Positions 54,755 to 63,475 of a DNA stretch of 64,000 nucleotides are shown here, in pieces. How positions within the stretch are numbered: the first letter of the stretch is position 1; each line of letters opens with the position of its first letter. A model generated the notes under the pieces. That model had not been told where the DNA came from. It did no database searches and saw nothing but the letters and a program-made list of their open reading frames with translations. Origin of the DNA: Bacillota bacterium (GTDB lineage Bacteria; Bacillota; Clostridia; Ch29). Both the position numbers and the translations under genes were made by a program. The stretch covers positions 62,001-126,000 of the forward strand of contig JABVCK010000020.1 of NCBI GenBank assembly GCA_013540605.1, written 5' to 3'.

Positions 54755-54950
54755 ATGGCAAGGATTGATAAAATATTCGAAGCTGATAACAGTAACCCTG
54801 AAATCCAAGCTGTAAAGGAGGCTATTAAGAAAACCAAGGATAAACGGATTACCAGCGTTATATGGTTATACTTTATCACCTTAAAGGATATATCAATGTA
54901 GATATATCCAAGATGGTTGACCTATGCCAGCATACGATAGGTATATTAAA
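54755..54950 (+). pseudogene. IS630-type transposase N-terminal remnant
   Basis: Begins MARIDKIFEADNSNPEIQAV and breaks at about 54850, where one T seems lost: restoring it gives KRIYQRYMVILYHLKGYIN and then DISKMVDLCQHTIG, the helix-turn-helix start of IS630-like transposases. It stops where the IS1634-type reading begins (54924-54950), so the two fragments are joined. The rest of the IS630 gene is absent. Confidence 0.7.
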
Positions 54951-56310
54951 GTAACTAAAGCCGGTAAATATGAATACGTGAATATCGTACGTTCCTTCAG
55001 GGAAAATGGCAAGGTTAAACATGAGGTTCTCTTTAATCTGGGAAGGAGAGATGAAATCGAAAATAATCCTGCCTTCCAGCGTATGGCGCAGAGGTTGGCG
55101 GAATTATCAGGATTGAAGGACATCCGAAAAGATATGGATGAGTGTTCGGAAGCCATTATCCGGAACTGGGGATACGTAGTATACAAACGAATCTGGAAAG
55201 ACCTTGACATGTGCGTTTGAAAGTGCAGAACAGGACGAACTGAGGGATTTTGGTTACAGCAAGGATAACAAATATAATGAAGTACAGGTAGTAATGGGAA
55301 TGCTGATAGACTGTGACGGGTGTCCCATCGGGTATGAATTATACAAAGGCAGTACATTTGACGGAAAGACCATGGCAGGAGCGTTGGAGAATCTGAAAAG
55401 ACGGTTTGGGATTCGTCATGTGGTGATTGTTGCAGACAGGGGGCTGAACAGCAAACTGAACCTAAAACTTATACGTGACGCGGGATGCGGATATATTGTG
55501 GCTAGTAGAATCAAGAATATGAGCCGGAAGGTACAGCAGCAGGTGCTTGACAGTGCAGGGTATTCCGATATAGCAGGGCCATGCAGGCAGGATGGTAAGC
55601 CGGAACAACTGCGTTATAAAATATTGGAATATGTAAACAAGATAAAAGATGAGCAAGGAGAAGAACATGAACTTAGGGAACATCTGATAGTAACATATTC
55701 AGAGAAGCGGGCCCAAAAAGACCGTGCAGACCGGGAGCGACTTATTGAAAAAGCTAAAAAGCTGGTTGAAGACCCAGGTAAAATCAAAGCATCAATAAAA
55801 CGGGGCGGACGTAAGTATTTGAAGAAAGAAAGCGAAGAAGTCAGCGAACACTGGATGATTGATGAAGATAAAATCAGGCAGGATGAAAAGTTTGACGGTT
55901 ACTACGGTATTCAAACCAGCGAGTTAGAGATGAAGCCCAATGATATACTGGCAGCATATCACACACTTTGGAAGATCGAAGAGTCATTCCGGATAATGAA
56001 GAGTACGCTGGAGGTGAGGCCAATTTTTCACTGGACAGAAAAACGCATAAAGGGGCATTTTGTAATATGCTTCCTGGCGTTTCTGCTTGAAAGGAAGCTT
56101 GAGCAACAACTTCATAAAAGTGGTATTGAAGATGCTTCGCCAGAAAAGATAAGAGAAGCCATAAACCGGATGGAGTTTGCAGAAGTAGATTTGAAAGGTC
56201 AAAGCTTCTATATCAAAACCAAGGGGACTGAATTAAGCAACAAAATATTGAAGGCTATGCATATACAGCCTCCTAAAAATTTCCTTCCTGTTTCAGAATT
56301 TCGTCCTTGA
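54924..56310 (+). pseudogene. IS1634-type transposase with internal deletion and frameshift
   Basis: Two pieces of one transposase. The first (54924-55220) reads RYIKVTKAGKYEYVNIVRSF to VVYKRIWKDLD. The second, in another frame, resumes at CAFESAEQDELRDFGYSK (about 55210) and continues to the end, including GMLIDCDGCPIGYELYKG, VIVADRGLNSKLNLKL, WKIEESFRIMKSTLEVRP and the terminal region. Compared with the related copy at 45354-46184, about 110 residues between KRIWK and TFAFES, with the first catalytic Asp region, are missing. Not active. A candidate right end resembling the IS1634-type terminus lies at 56381-56397. Confidence 0.87.
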
Positions 56311-56334
56311 GGCAGGTTGTAGGGACAAATTTGA

Positions 56335-56415
56335 CATTTTTCAGAATAAGAATGCCCATTTCATGCGGCTTTCAAGATATCATCTGTCAAACTCGGGATA
56401 GGTTTTCATAAAAGC
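56335..56415 (-). pseudogene. Decayed start of an unknown gene
   Basis: On the minus strand AAGAAAGGAGG precedes an ATG at 56415 that reads MKTYPEFDR and then stops. Allowing small frame changes, DILKAA and EMGILILKNVKFV follow, as if a normal gene had decayed. The candidate end of the neighbouring IS1634-type element falls inside it. I do not recognise the family. The following 56416-56754 holds no other gene that I can support. Confidence 0.35.
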
Positions 56416-56754
56416 AAAGCCTCCTTTCTTGATTTTGGGTAAAAGAAAAAGGCACTGATTTTTCAGCACCCGCATCATAGATTAAATGGATTTATATTTC
56501 TATTCATTTTTATCACTTTAAAAAGTACAAGTAAACTCAAAATCTCGATGATATAGAGTCGTTGAAAATGAGTGCTCGCGGGGGATTTCAGAGTGCTTTT
56601 CGTGGCGTTTCGGAGCGGGAAAAATGCTCAATTCATGCGGGTTTGAGGGTGATAATCGAGTTGGTTGGCGGCTTCGGGGAAAATGCTCACACGAGCTGTT
56701 TTTCGGATAAATGTGAGCATGGTGTTAGCAAAACCAGCTTTGCCCCCTTGCACA

Positions 56755-57645
56755 TTACCACGAGGTGGTCTGGCAATGCCAGTTTTTATGCCATTCATCT
56801 TCATTCACAATTGCACTCCAAATCCCGCCGAGAAACGTATTCAACAAGCCTGTAACCTTACGAAATTCAATATCCGGCAGTTTTGTGCGTCTGAGAAATT
56901 GCCGCCACTTGACCAGCATGGCGTCATTTCCCGAGAAACTGATAAGCTCATCAAAGCTGTTGCGGTCATAATCAGTACCGCGATTCTGCAGCGTCTGCAT
57001 GATGGCTTCCTGCAGCTTGCGGCCGTCAAAGTCAAAGGTGCGGGCGATAAAGTAAAGGTCATAATAATCTTTCATCCGGCTGGTCAGTTCCATCCGCTGC
57101 AACATGGCATCGAACTTCTCGGCCACGGTACTTTCCAGAGAATATGTAATAACTTCGGGCGGAGTAAACGTATCGAGCTGGGTAGGTATAAGCCGTTTTT
57201 CCGCTTTAGGAACAATCACATCTCCGATGCCAAAATCGACATTGAAGGGTGTTTTTGTATTCTTTATTTTGCCTATCAACTGAAAACTGATGCCCTTGTA
57301 TTTTCTTTGAGGCGTGATTTCCTCGAAGCTACTCATGTCAAACGTGATGAAGTCATTGCCGCTTGGGGTGTTAATGATTTCCGAAACAATCCGCCGTGCA
57401 TCTTCCACGCTGCCGGGGATCTGTCGCAAAAGGAAATCGATGTCAATAGTAGCACGGCTTTCAAAGCCGGTCAGAACAAAAAGAAAAAGTCCGCCTTTTA
57501 ATACCAGATTGTCTGCATATTTTGAAAGCGAAAGCCTCCGCAAAAACTCTTCCTGACAGAACAACCGCAGATGAACCTGAAAGGACATCCCGGAGCTTTG
57601 CGCTTTGTTTTTCAGTTTCGCAATCACTGAAGCACCCATATCCAT
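56755..57645 (-). CDS. abiEii: AbiEii/AbiGii-family nucleotidyltransferase toxin
   Basis: 296 residues from the ATG at 57645 that overlaps the antitoxin stop (TAATG); an in-frame GTG lies three codons earlier. Nucleotidyltransferase core: VLKGGLFLFV followed by ATIDIDFLLR with the Asp pair, then a later FNVDFGIGD and VAEKFDAMLQRMEL with SRMKDYYDLYFIA, the typical AbiEii pattern. These toxins transfer nucleotides to tRNA acceptor stems and stop growth, giving phage abortive infection or element stability. All motifs look intact. The pair sits on the mobilizable accessory segment. Confidence 0.92.
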   Translation of the reverse strand: MDMGASVIAKLKNKAQSSGMSFQVHLRLFCQEEFLRRLSLSKYADNLVLKGGLFLFVLTGFESRATIDIDFLLRQIPGSVEDARRIVSEIINTPSGNDFITFDMSSFEEITPQRKYKGISFQLIGKIKNTKTPFNVDFGIGDVIVPKAEKRLIPTQLDTFTPPEVITYSLESTVAEKFDAMLQRMELTSRMKDYYDLYFIARTFDFDGRKLQEAIMQTLQNRGTDYDRNSFDELISFSGNDAMLVKWRQFLRRTKLPDIEFRKVTGLLNTFLGGIWSAIVNEDEWHKNWHCQTTSW

Positions 57646-58241
57646 TACAGCCACACTCCAATCACATCGTGTACTCGTTTTATCGCCTTTCGGCGTTTCG
57701 CATAGGTCAGCAGGTTTCTGATATTTTTCTTCGGGTCGGCAATGTATGCCTGAATCGCTTTATTAAATGTTTCTTTGTCCATGTCGGATTCATATTTGAG
57801 GCACTCGCAGATGAGCCTGTCGCGGTCAAAAATGTTCATGGTGCATCCCTCAATTTCGATGGTTGTCACACCGTAAGAGAGCCGTTCCGGAGCTACAAAA
57901 AACGGGTTTATATGAGGATAATCAATTTCGAACCGGGAAGGAGAAGCATTTTTGCTTATGATAATATCCCATTGCATAGGCGTTCTGTCGCTGTATCCAT
58001 AATAAAAAAGAGCGGTATTAAGCCAAAGCACTCCGTCAGGAAAGAGACGGGATACAATGGAAGCCTCACCTGTATCATCATCAGATAGAAAACGATAGTA
58101 TCCGGTTTTAATTTTCTCAATCGTGCCGTCTGAAATCAGGCGCTTAATGCCACGAGAGTCGATTTTGAGCGCAGAAAGCTGCGAGGTTTTGAGAACCCCG
58201 TTGTTGCTTGCAAAAGCCTTTTCAAGTTCTTTTATGTCCAT
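57645..58241 (-). CDS. abiEi: AbiEi-family antitoxin/regulator
   Basis: 198 residues from the ATG at 58241. N-terminal winged helix (NNGVLKTSQLSALKIDSRGI, LISDGTIEKIKTGYYRF) and a C-terminal domain typical of AbiEi (PDGVLWLNTALFYYG, RDRLICECLKYESDMD). In type IV systems the antitoxin represses the promoter and counters the toxin without contacting it. The promoter region upstream has GTCGGTAT (58281) and TACCGACA (58334) as an inverted pair, a likely binding site. Confidence 0.9.
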   Translation of the reverse strand: MDIKELEKAFASNNGVLKTSQLSALKIDSRGIKRLISDGTIEKIKTGYYRFLSDDDTGEASIVSRLFPDGVLWLNTALFYYGYSDRTPMQWDIIISKNASPSRFEIDYPHINPFFVAPERLSYGVTTIEIEGCTMNIFDRDRLICECLKYESDMDKETFNKAIQAYIADPKKNIRNLLTYAKRRKAIKRVHDVIGVWL

Positions 58242-58280
58242 CAAAATCACCACTCGATTGCCGACAGAATAATAAAAACG

Positions 58281-58341
58281 TCGGTATGTTAGTGCTATTA
58301 TAACAAGGAACCCATGGCGATGTCAACACTAAATTACCGAC
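58281..58341. promoter_or_regulatory. Candidate AbiEi operator
   Basis: CGTCGGTA near 58281 and TACCGACA near 58334 form an inverted pair about 50 bases apart, and TTAGTGCTA occurs next to each half region. AbiEi proteins bind such inverted repeats ahead of their operon. The rest of 58342-58450 holds no gene. Confidence 0.4.
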
Positions 58342-58450
58342 AAAATTATAAATATTTCCGTTATTTAGTGCTAAATTTTGTACAATCATGCTACACAATT
58401 AAGAGTTTTGAAGCATGGTTGTACAGAAATAAATTGGTTTAAGTGTATGA

Positions 58451-58474
58451 TGGCTGCCCTTCGGGGCGGTTTTT
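58451..58474 (+). terminator. Short intrinsic terminator at the start of the mobilization segment
   Basis: GCTGCCC/GGGCGGT stem around TTCG, followed by TTTTTT. Behind it an AAAGGAGG RBS leads to a five-codon frame at 58497 ending in TAG; whether that is translated is unknown. Confidence 0.7.
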
Positions 58475-58626
58475 TCATGTTCAAAAGGAGGTTACTATGA
58501 CGGGATTAAAATAGGCAAACCTGTGCTTTTATGAATGATACCATGCTGCGCCGTTTCCTGGTTTTTGCCGCAACGGTACATAACCACAAAGGGCAAGCGG
58601 CAAAAACCGCGGCGAAGCGAAGGCAG

Positions 58627-58653
58627 AAAAAAGGCGCGGGCAGCGCCTTTTTT
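58627..58653. terminator. Bidirectional terminator in the oriT region
   Basis: AAAAAAGGCGC and GCGCCTTTTTT form a perfect inverted repeat, giving a hairpin with a T run in either direction. The surrounding 58500-58936 is GC-rich and rich in hairpins, without a supported gene. Confidence 0.75.
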
Positions 58654-58730
58654 ACTGCCAAAGCGAAGCCGCGGAAACGGGGTGCCGGGGTGTCCCCGGC
58701 CGCACACCTTGCAGCCCCACCGGGGCGCAA

Positions 58731-58748
58731 GGTATAGTGCGTTATACC
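58731..58748 (+). other. oriT: oriT of pMV158/MobV type
   Basis: GGTATAGTGCGTTATACC is a hairpin that matches the nick region of pMV158 (GTATAGTGTG/TTATAC) with one change. By analogy MobV would cut between G58741 and T58742. It lies about 190 bases ahead of the relaxase gene, as expected, in a segment full of inverted repeats. Confidence 0.85.
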
Positions 58749-58936
58749 GCCCCGACAACCGATCGATAAAATGACCGGCCCGCCTTGATGGGGCCGGGCA
58801 TTTTGGCGGGCGGGAAAACGCAGCCGGCAAGCTGCTCAACATGACGGGAAAGCCGGCTGCGGTTTCAGCATGGCGGGGCGGTATGTGAAACTGACGATCA
58901 CCGCCGTTACTACGGCAGAAAGGAGATGTTTAAATT

Positions 58937-59912
58937 ATGCCATATGCGATTTTGCGTTTTGAAAAGAGAAGAGGAGGACCAGCGTCCGCTCTGGAGAAGC
59001 ACCACGAAAGAAAAAAGCAGCAGTATGCCAGCAATCCCGACATTGATAAAGAGCGCTCGGAGATGAATTTCCATCTTGTTAAACCGAGAGCGAAGTATTA
59101 CAAGCGAAATACAGACCCGCATCGAAAAAGCACAGAAAGAAAATCCGAAGTGCAAGGTACGAAAGGACAGCGTCAAGTTCATCGACACCATCATTACCGC
59201 CAGCCCTGAGTTTTTTGACCGCCGCTCAGCAGAGGAAACGGAAAAGTATTTTAAACATGCGCTGGAGTTTTTACAGGAAGAAGTCGGCGCGGACAATATC
59301 TTTTCGGCAGTCGTTCATATGGACGAGCGGAATCCGCACATGCATCTGTGCTTTGTGCCGCTGACAAAAGATAAGCGCCTGTCCGCGAAGGATGTAATCG
59401 GAGACCGCAACAAGCTCATTGAGTGGCAGGACAAGTTTCATGAACACATGTCGAAGGAGTTTTCCGAGCTGGAGCGCGGAGAATCAGCCGCAATCACCAA
59501 ACGCAAACACGTTCCGACCTGGCTGTTCAAACAAGCCAACCGCCTGACAGAGCAGATGGAACAGATGAAGCGGGAGATTGAGGGCATCGGAGCTTTTAAC
59601 GCACAGAAAAAGAAGGAGAGCCTTCTGGATATGTTCTGCAAATGGTACCCTCGCATCAATGCTTTTGAAAACCAGCTAAAGCCTTACGCCCAGCAGCTTG
59701 AGATCCTGCAGCATAACGAGGAGGCGCTGGAAGCGAAGATGAAGCAAGCCCAGCGTAATGCACAGATCGTGCAGAATGAAAACAGCTCGCTAATTTATCA
59801 GCTGCGAGAGTATCAGGAGTTTGTGGAGTCCATTCCGGAAGAGCTGAGAAAGGAGCTGAACGAGCGATATGAGCAGAAGCAAGCCGGACAGACGCAGGAT
59901 TTGCAACTATAA
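58937..59912 (+). pseudogene. mobV: MobV-family relaxase with a frameshift
   Basis: The relaxase is read in two frames. The first part (58937-59100) has YAILRFEKRRGGPASALEKHHERK in pieces and ends near YYKR; the second frame takes over at EIQTRIEKAQ and continues through HMDERNPHMHLCFVPLT, the MobV metal-binding motif, to a coiled-coil end at 59912. Two bases seem lost near 59105 in AAGCGAAATA, best explained by loss of one CG from CGCG. Intact MobV nicks oriT and stays attached to the strand. As it stands the gene cannot make a full relaxase, although a sequencing error is possible. Confidence 0.85.
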
Positions 59913-59931
59913 TTTTTGGAGGCATGTGAAA

Positions 59932-60153
59932 ATGAAGAAAATCAGTTATGTAATTACTGTGGACGAGAATAACGTCCGCATCGAGAAGAGGCCCATTGGC
60001 GCAATCCGCATCGGGGATGAGACGGAGGATGCGCTTATCGCCCATCGGGCGAAGACTATGAGATGGAGGCAGATGAAGCTACCGATGTGGTTTGAGGCTG
60101 TGCTTTGCTGGGGCTTTAAGAGAGTATGGAAGCTTTTTCATGAAGTAAAGTAA
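59932..60153 (+). CDS. Small hypothetical protein of the mobilization segment
   Basis: 73 residues from an ATG behind GGAGG, 20 bases after the relaxase stop, so probably cotranscribed with it. Basic and Trp-rich toward the end (RWRQMKLPMWFEAVLCWGFKR in parts). No domain recognised. A terminator follows. Confidence 0.65.
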   Translation: MKKISYVITVDENNVRIEKRPIGAIRIGDETEDALIAHRAKTMRWRQMKLPMWFEAVLCWGFKRVWKLFHEVK

Positions 60154-60166
60154 TTGTTGTACGAAC

Positions 60167-60193
60167 AGGGGTGCCGTATTTTGCGGCGCCCCT
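60167..60193. terminator. Terminator behind the mob genes
   Basis: AGGGGTGCCG and CGGCGCCCCT pair with one G-U, 14 bases behind the small ORF. It lies between convergent genes and may serve both. Confidence 0.65.
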
Positions 60194-60212
60194 GCTTTCG
60201 GCATTTTCATAG

Positions 60213-60959
60213 TTATTGACCGGATGATGTGGTGTTCGGCTTATAGGCAGGCGGTGTGCTGTTCTTTTCGGGTACTTCAGCAAACTTGATGTATTTGACA
60301 TCGCCTTCAGGCTCTGGCACTTCAGCCGATGGAAAAGTGGCTTTTCCTGCATGAGGTTCATCGCCGCCCATAATGCCGATTTTATTGCCGTTCTCGTACA
60401 TATCCTCGGCAACTGACCCGCAGCCACCCATTATGCCAACTTTATGGCCAGTAAGTTCATCACCGGGATTGCCAACTCTCGTTCCGCCGCCCATGACGCC
60501 AACCTGTTTATTTATATCCCCTTCTCCGTCAACTGTAATCCCAACACTTCCGCTGCCGTGATCCTCGATCCATCCGAAGCCCGGAATCCACACATGCGGT
60601 TTACCGTCAATAACGGTCTTTGATCCGGGCTTGGGGTCGGATGATGGCTGGGCAGGCGATGAAGCCGAATTTGATGCTGGTTTAGCGGGTTGGGGCGGCT
60701 CGAATTTTTCAACTATTGTCGTCACAACCTCTTTTAGTGGCTCAATTTCTGCGACAAGCTTCGGCTCAGGAGTGTTATTTTGGGTAGAAAGAATAATCTG
60801 CTGCCGTTCTCCCGACTTTGCTTCAATTTCGGCGATTACGGCGGGTTCCATCGGCTCGGCGGATATATTCCTGTACTCGGCGCCCTGTGGCCACACAGCG
60901 GAGCACAGGACGACACAAGCGGCGAGGATGATGCTGGTGCTGGTGATAATCTTCTTCAT
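60213..60959 (-). CDS. Secreted protein with three IMGG repeats (DUF6550-like)
   Basis: 248 residues behind GGGAGGT. A signal peptide or membrane anchor (MKKIITSTSIILAACVVLCS) leads to a Glu/Pro/Ser-rich linker (about 30-115), then HVWIPGFGWIEDHG and three repeats of a V/I-G-V/I-MGG unit (VGVMGGG, VGIMGGCG, IGIMGGDE) at 25-residue spacing, and a disordered end. Proteins of this shape occur on clostridial mobile elements; their function is unknown. The repeats with Met and Gly could bind a cell-wall or protein partner. Confidence 0.7.
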   Translation of the reverse strand: MKKIITSTSIILAACVVLCSAVWPQGAEYRNISAEPMEPAVIAEIEAKSGERQQIILSTQNNTPEPKLVAEIEPLKEVVTTIVEKFEPPQPAKPASNSASSPAQPSSDPKPGSKTVIDGKPHVWIPGFGWIEDHGSGSVGITVDGEGDINKQVGVMGGGTRVGNPGDELTGHKVGIMGGCGSVAEDMYENGNKIGIMGGDEPHAGKATFPSAEVPEPEGDVKYIKFAEVPEKNSTPPAYKPNTTSSGQ

Positions 60960-61036
60960 TGAAATTACCTCCCTTCAGCCACATAGACTACCACAGACTA
61001 AGGGAGATAGCTATCAAAAGATTGAATCTAAGAAAA

Positions 61037-62464
61037 TTATTCTGTATAATGCGATAAAAGCTTTGAAATAAGTCTATTGTCAGAGCGTTTGTCTACAAAG
61101 ACATTATCACCAATCAGGCTCTTGAATTCAGCGAGTGAATTTGTATCAAGTTGGCAAAACAACTCATTCCAACGGTCGGTATTACCATTTTCAATATTTT
61201 CATTTCTATAAATGATATATTTTTCTGGCATCCAGATAAGTTTATTGAATTCATCGATGTTTTCTCCGAAAGCTTTTTTAAAAAAGGCATGCTTGGGGCC
61301 TACAACACCATGGGTAGCATTTAAGATGCATTGAATACCCCTAAGCTGCTTTCTCACCCATTTTTTACCTAAGAACTTTCGCCCTTTAGCTTCCTCACCA
61401 AAAATCGGAGAAAATCTCATTGGGAATGACCATATCCTTGTACGATATCCGGCGTTTTCAAATTGTGTATTTAGCAGGACGTTGATTTCAAGCCTTTTAT
61501 ATAAATCATTCGGTTCATCTTCAAAATTGAACAAGATATAGTTTGATACATCTTTAATATTATTTTCGGCTGCCAGCCACATACACCGTGTGTATATCTT
61601 TACAAACTCATCGTCAGCATGGTCAAAGGCTATTCGAAGCGGCTTTACCGCAACTCGACTTAATAGTTCCATTTTTTCAGGATGCTCATACAGTAACCGT
61701 GCATCTAATCCCTGATTAAAGTCTACATATCGCTTTTTAGTCCGCTCTTTGCCATCTTTGATATATTTATAATCATTGTTATTAACGCCAAATCCGCAAT
61801 CAATAATATCTTGAACAATTTGCTCCAAGTCTGGTGAAGCTAATATGTTATTATCCATAATCATTAGATCGCGCCTATCTCCAAATTGCTTGATAACATT
61901 CTCGATATTTGGTTTAATGTCCACATATTTTTTAAAATTTGGCTCGATTTTGGGTACAGCACAAAATTCACATTTTCTTATACAACCACGGGTCGAATGT
62001 ATAAAAAAAGCATCACTCACAGGATAGTTGTAAGTGAGATAATCATTTTTAGTGGTGTCTATGATAGAATAGTCTGGAACCATGTTATCAACGATATGTT
62101 CATTTTCATCCAGCATATTTGGTTTATTCAAAAGTCCCCTTAAAATAGTAATTTCTTCGAGACCCTTTTGAGCAAGAATTTCTTCTGCCATAATTGTGGC
62201 CATCGGACCACCAACAAAAATATGCTTGGTGTTATCAACACTTTTTAAATAGTATTTGATCGTTTTAATCGTTGTGTTCCAATAAAACGTAAAAAGTGAT
62301 GTTATATAAATCCTGTCCCATTTTTCCTGTCGCAAGGACAGGTTTGTGCCTTTACAAAAAACAACTTCATCTCCAAGCATTTTATGATAAGCACTGATCT
62401 TCATTAACCCGAGCGGTGGGTATTTATTTCTATATGACGGTTCGATTAAGAGTATTCTTCTCAT
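61037..62464 (-). CDS. Cobalamin-type radical SAM protein
   Basis: 475 residues behind GAGGGAC. The N-terminal 140 residues look like a B12-binding domain (ILLIEPSYRNKYPPLGLMKI; HIFVGGPMATIMAEEIL). The radical SAM cluster motif is STRGCIRKCEFCAVPKIEP near 165 with the CxxxCxxC cysteines. A Lys/Arg-rich middle (KERTKKRYVDF) and a long C-terminal domain follow. It carries out a radical reaction with SAM, maybe methylation or modification of nucleic acid or peptide. It is the last gene of a helicase-ParB-radical SAM operon on accessory DNA, 19 bases behind the ParB gene. Confidence 0.88.
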   Translation of the reverse strand: MRRILLIEPSYRNKYPPLGLMKISAYHKMLGDEVVFCKGTNLSLRQEKWDRIYITSLFTFYWNTTIKTIKYYLKSVDNTKHIFVGGPMATIMAEEILAQKGLEEITILRGLLNKPNMLDENEHIVDNMVPDYSIIDTTKNDYLTYNYPVSDAFFIHSTRGCIRKCEFCAVPKIEPNFKKYVDIKPNIENVIKQFGDRRDLMIMDNNILASPDLEQIVQDIIDCGFGVNNNDYKYIKDGKERTKKRYVDFNQGLDARLLYEHPEKMELLSRVAVKPLRIAFDHADDEFVKIYTRCMWLAAENNIKDVSNYILFNFEDEPNDLYKRLEINVLLNTQFENAGYRTRIWSFPMRFSPIFGEEAKGRKFLGKKWVRKQLRGIQCILNATHGVVGPKHAFFKKAFGENIDEFNKLIWMPEKYIIYRNENIENGNTDRWNELFCQLDTNSLAEFKSLIGDNVFVDKRSDNRLISKLLSHYTE

Positions 62465-62482
62465 TTATGTATAGTCCCTCGC

Positions 62483-63475
62483 TTATTCGCCGATATCTTT
62501 AAGTAATTTCTCAACGGCTTGCTTGATTTTCTTTAGCTCAAAGGCAATATCTTTTGTCGTTGCAGCTTCTGTTTTAATTTTCTTTTGAAAATCATCATCA
62601 GTGAAAGTTTCTCTGAACTTTTTTACTTTCGTATATGCTCCACCGGTTTTTCCAGTGGCCTCAAAACGCTCGTGTGCATCATAAATTGAAGTTTTACCTT
62701 CAATTATTTCGTTCATAAGTCTCTTGGCTGTTTTATCAGTTCCTTTTGCAACAGTGCCAAGAAGGTCTCTAACGTCAACTGCTTGTTTTATTTCACCAGT
62801 TTTTACCTGAGAAACAAAGGTTTCATCAATTTTGGGATTTGTATCTCGATATTTTTTAATCCCTCTATTTTTTAAGTATTCATCGTAATAACTCCACCTA
62901 TCTGGACGCAAATCATCATTATCACGCATAAAGGTATAAACTCTTAAATACTGCTCTACTGTTCCAGTAGATAGGCCAACACTTTTTGCAAGAATGTCGT
63001 TATCAAGTTTAGAGGAATTCTTTTTTCGAAATACGTATGCGGCTTGTTCAAACTTACTCCAGTCTTTTCTGCCAATCAGATGATACTGTCCTAACAGAGT
63101 AAAAATATCATCATCAGTTATGTCCTCGGATAAAACAGAGCATTTAACGTCTTTCCATTTTGATGGGTCCTTTCTTGCAAGAAGACGATATGCTGCCAAA
63201 CGGCTGTTACCTTCCAGTACAATATAATTGCCTTTTCGATTAAGGACAATTAGCGGGTCAATAATTCCGCCATTCTGTTCGATGGAAACACGTAATTGTT
63301 TTACGTGATCCATAGTTGTTAAGATATCCTCAATTCCTTCTTGTGAAGGCACATTTCCATCCGAATTGATAATGGAATAAATTCTTGGGTTCTCTTCATA
63401 AAAAAGCAATTCGCTTTGATTGAGTATTCTTTCTTCGGCATCGAATTCCTTTTTACCAATGGTAATCTTACTCAT
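62483..63475 (-). CDS. ParB/Spo0J-like nuclease-domain protein
   Basis: 330 residues. ParB N-terminal domain: VKQLRVSIEQNGGIIDPLIV with the later EGNSRLAAYRLL, the signature of ParB/Srx-type nucleotidases and nucleases; then a helix-turn-helix stretch (LDNDILAKSVGLSTGTVEQYLRV) and a helical end. ParB-like proteins on mobile DNA act as CTPases, nucleases or DNA-binding adaptors. The start overlaps the helicase stop by 8 bases, so they are coupled. A role in plasmid partition is less likely as no ParA is seen. Confidence 0.88.
   Translation of the reverse strand: MSKITIGKKEFDAEERILNQSELLFYEENPRIYSIINSDGNVPSQEGIEDILTTMDHVKQLRVSIEQNGGIIDPLIVLNRKGNYIVLEGNSRLAAYRLLARKDPSKWKDVKCSVLSEDITDDDIFTLLGQYHLIGRKDWSKFEQAAYVFRKKNSSKLDNDILAKSVGLSTGTVEQYLRVYTFMRDNDDLRPDRWSYYDEYLKNRGIKKYRDTNPKIDETFVSQVKTGEIKQAVDVRDLLGTVAKGTDKTAKRLMNEIIEGKTSIYDAHERFEATGKTGGAYTKVKKFRETFTDDDFQKKIKTEAATTKDIAFELKKIKQAVEKLLKDIGE

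Noticed and set aside
56562-57501. Plus-strand open frames across the AbiE genes
   Set aside because: They are antisense to clearly conserved AbiEii coding sequence.
58531-58842. Several overlapping open frames in the GC-rich oriT region
   Set aside because: They overlap on both strands across hairpins, lack good RBSs and show no recognisable protein.
62483-63475. Chromosome or plasmid partition ParB
   Set aside because: No parA or parS was seen, and the gene is coupled to a helicase and a radical SAM gene.
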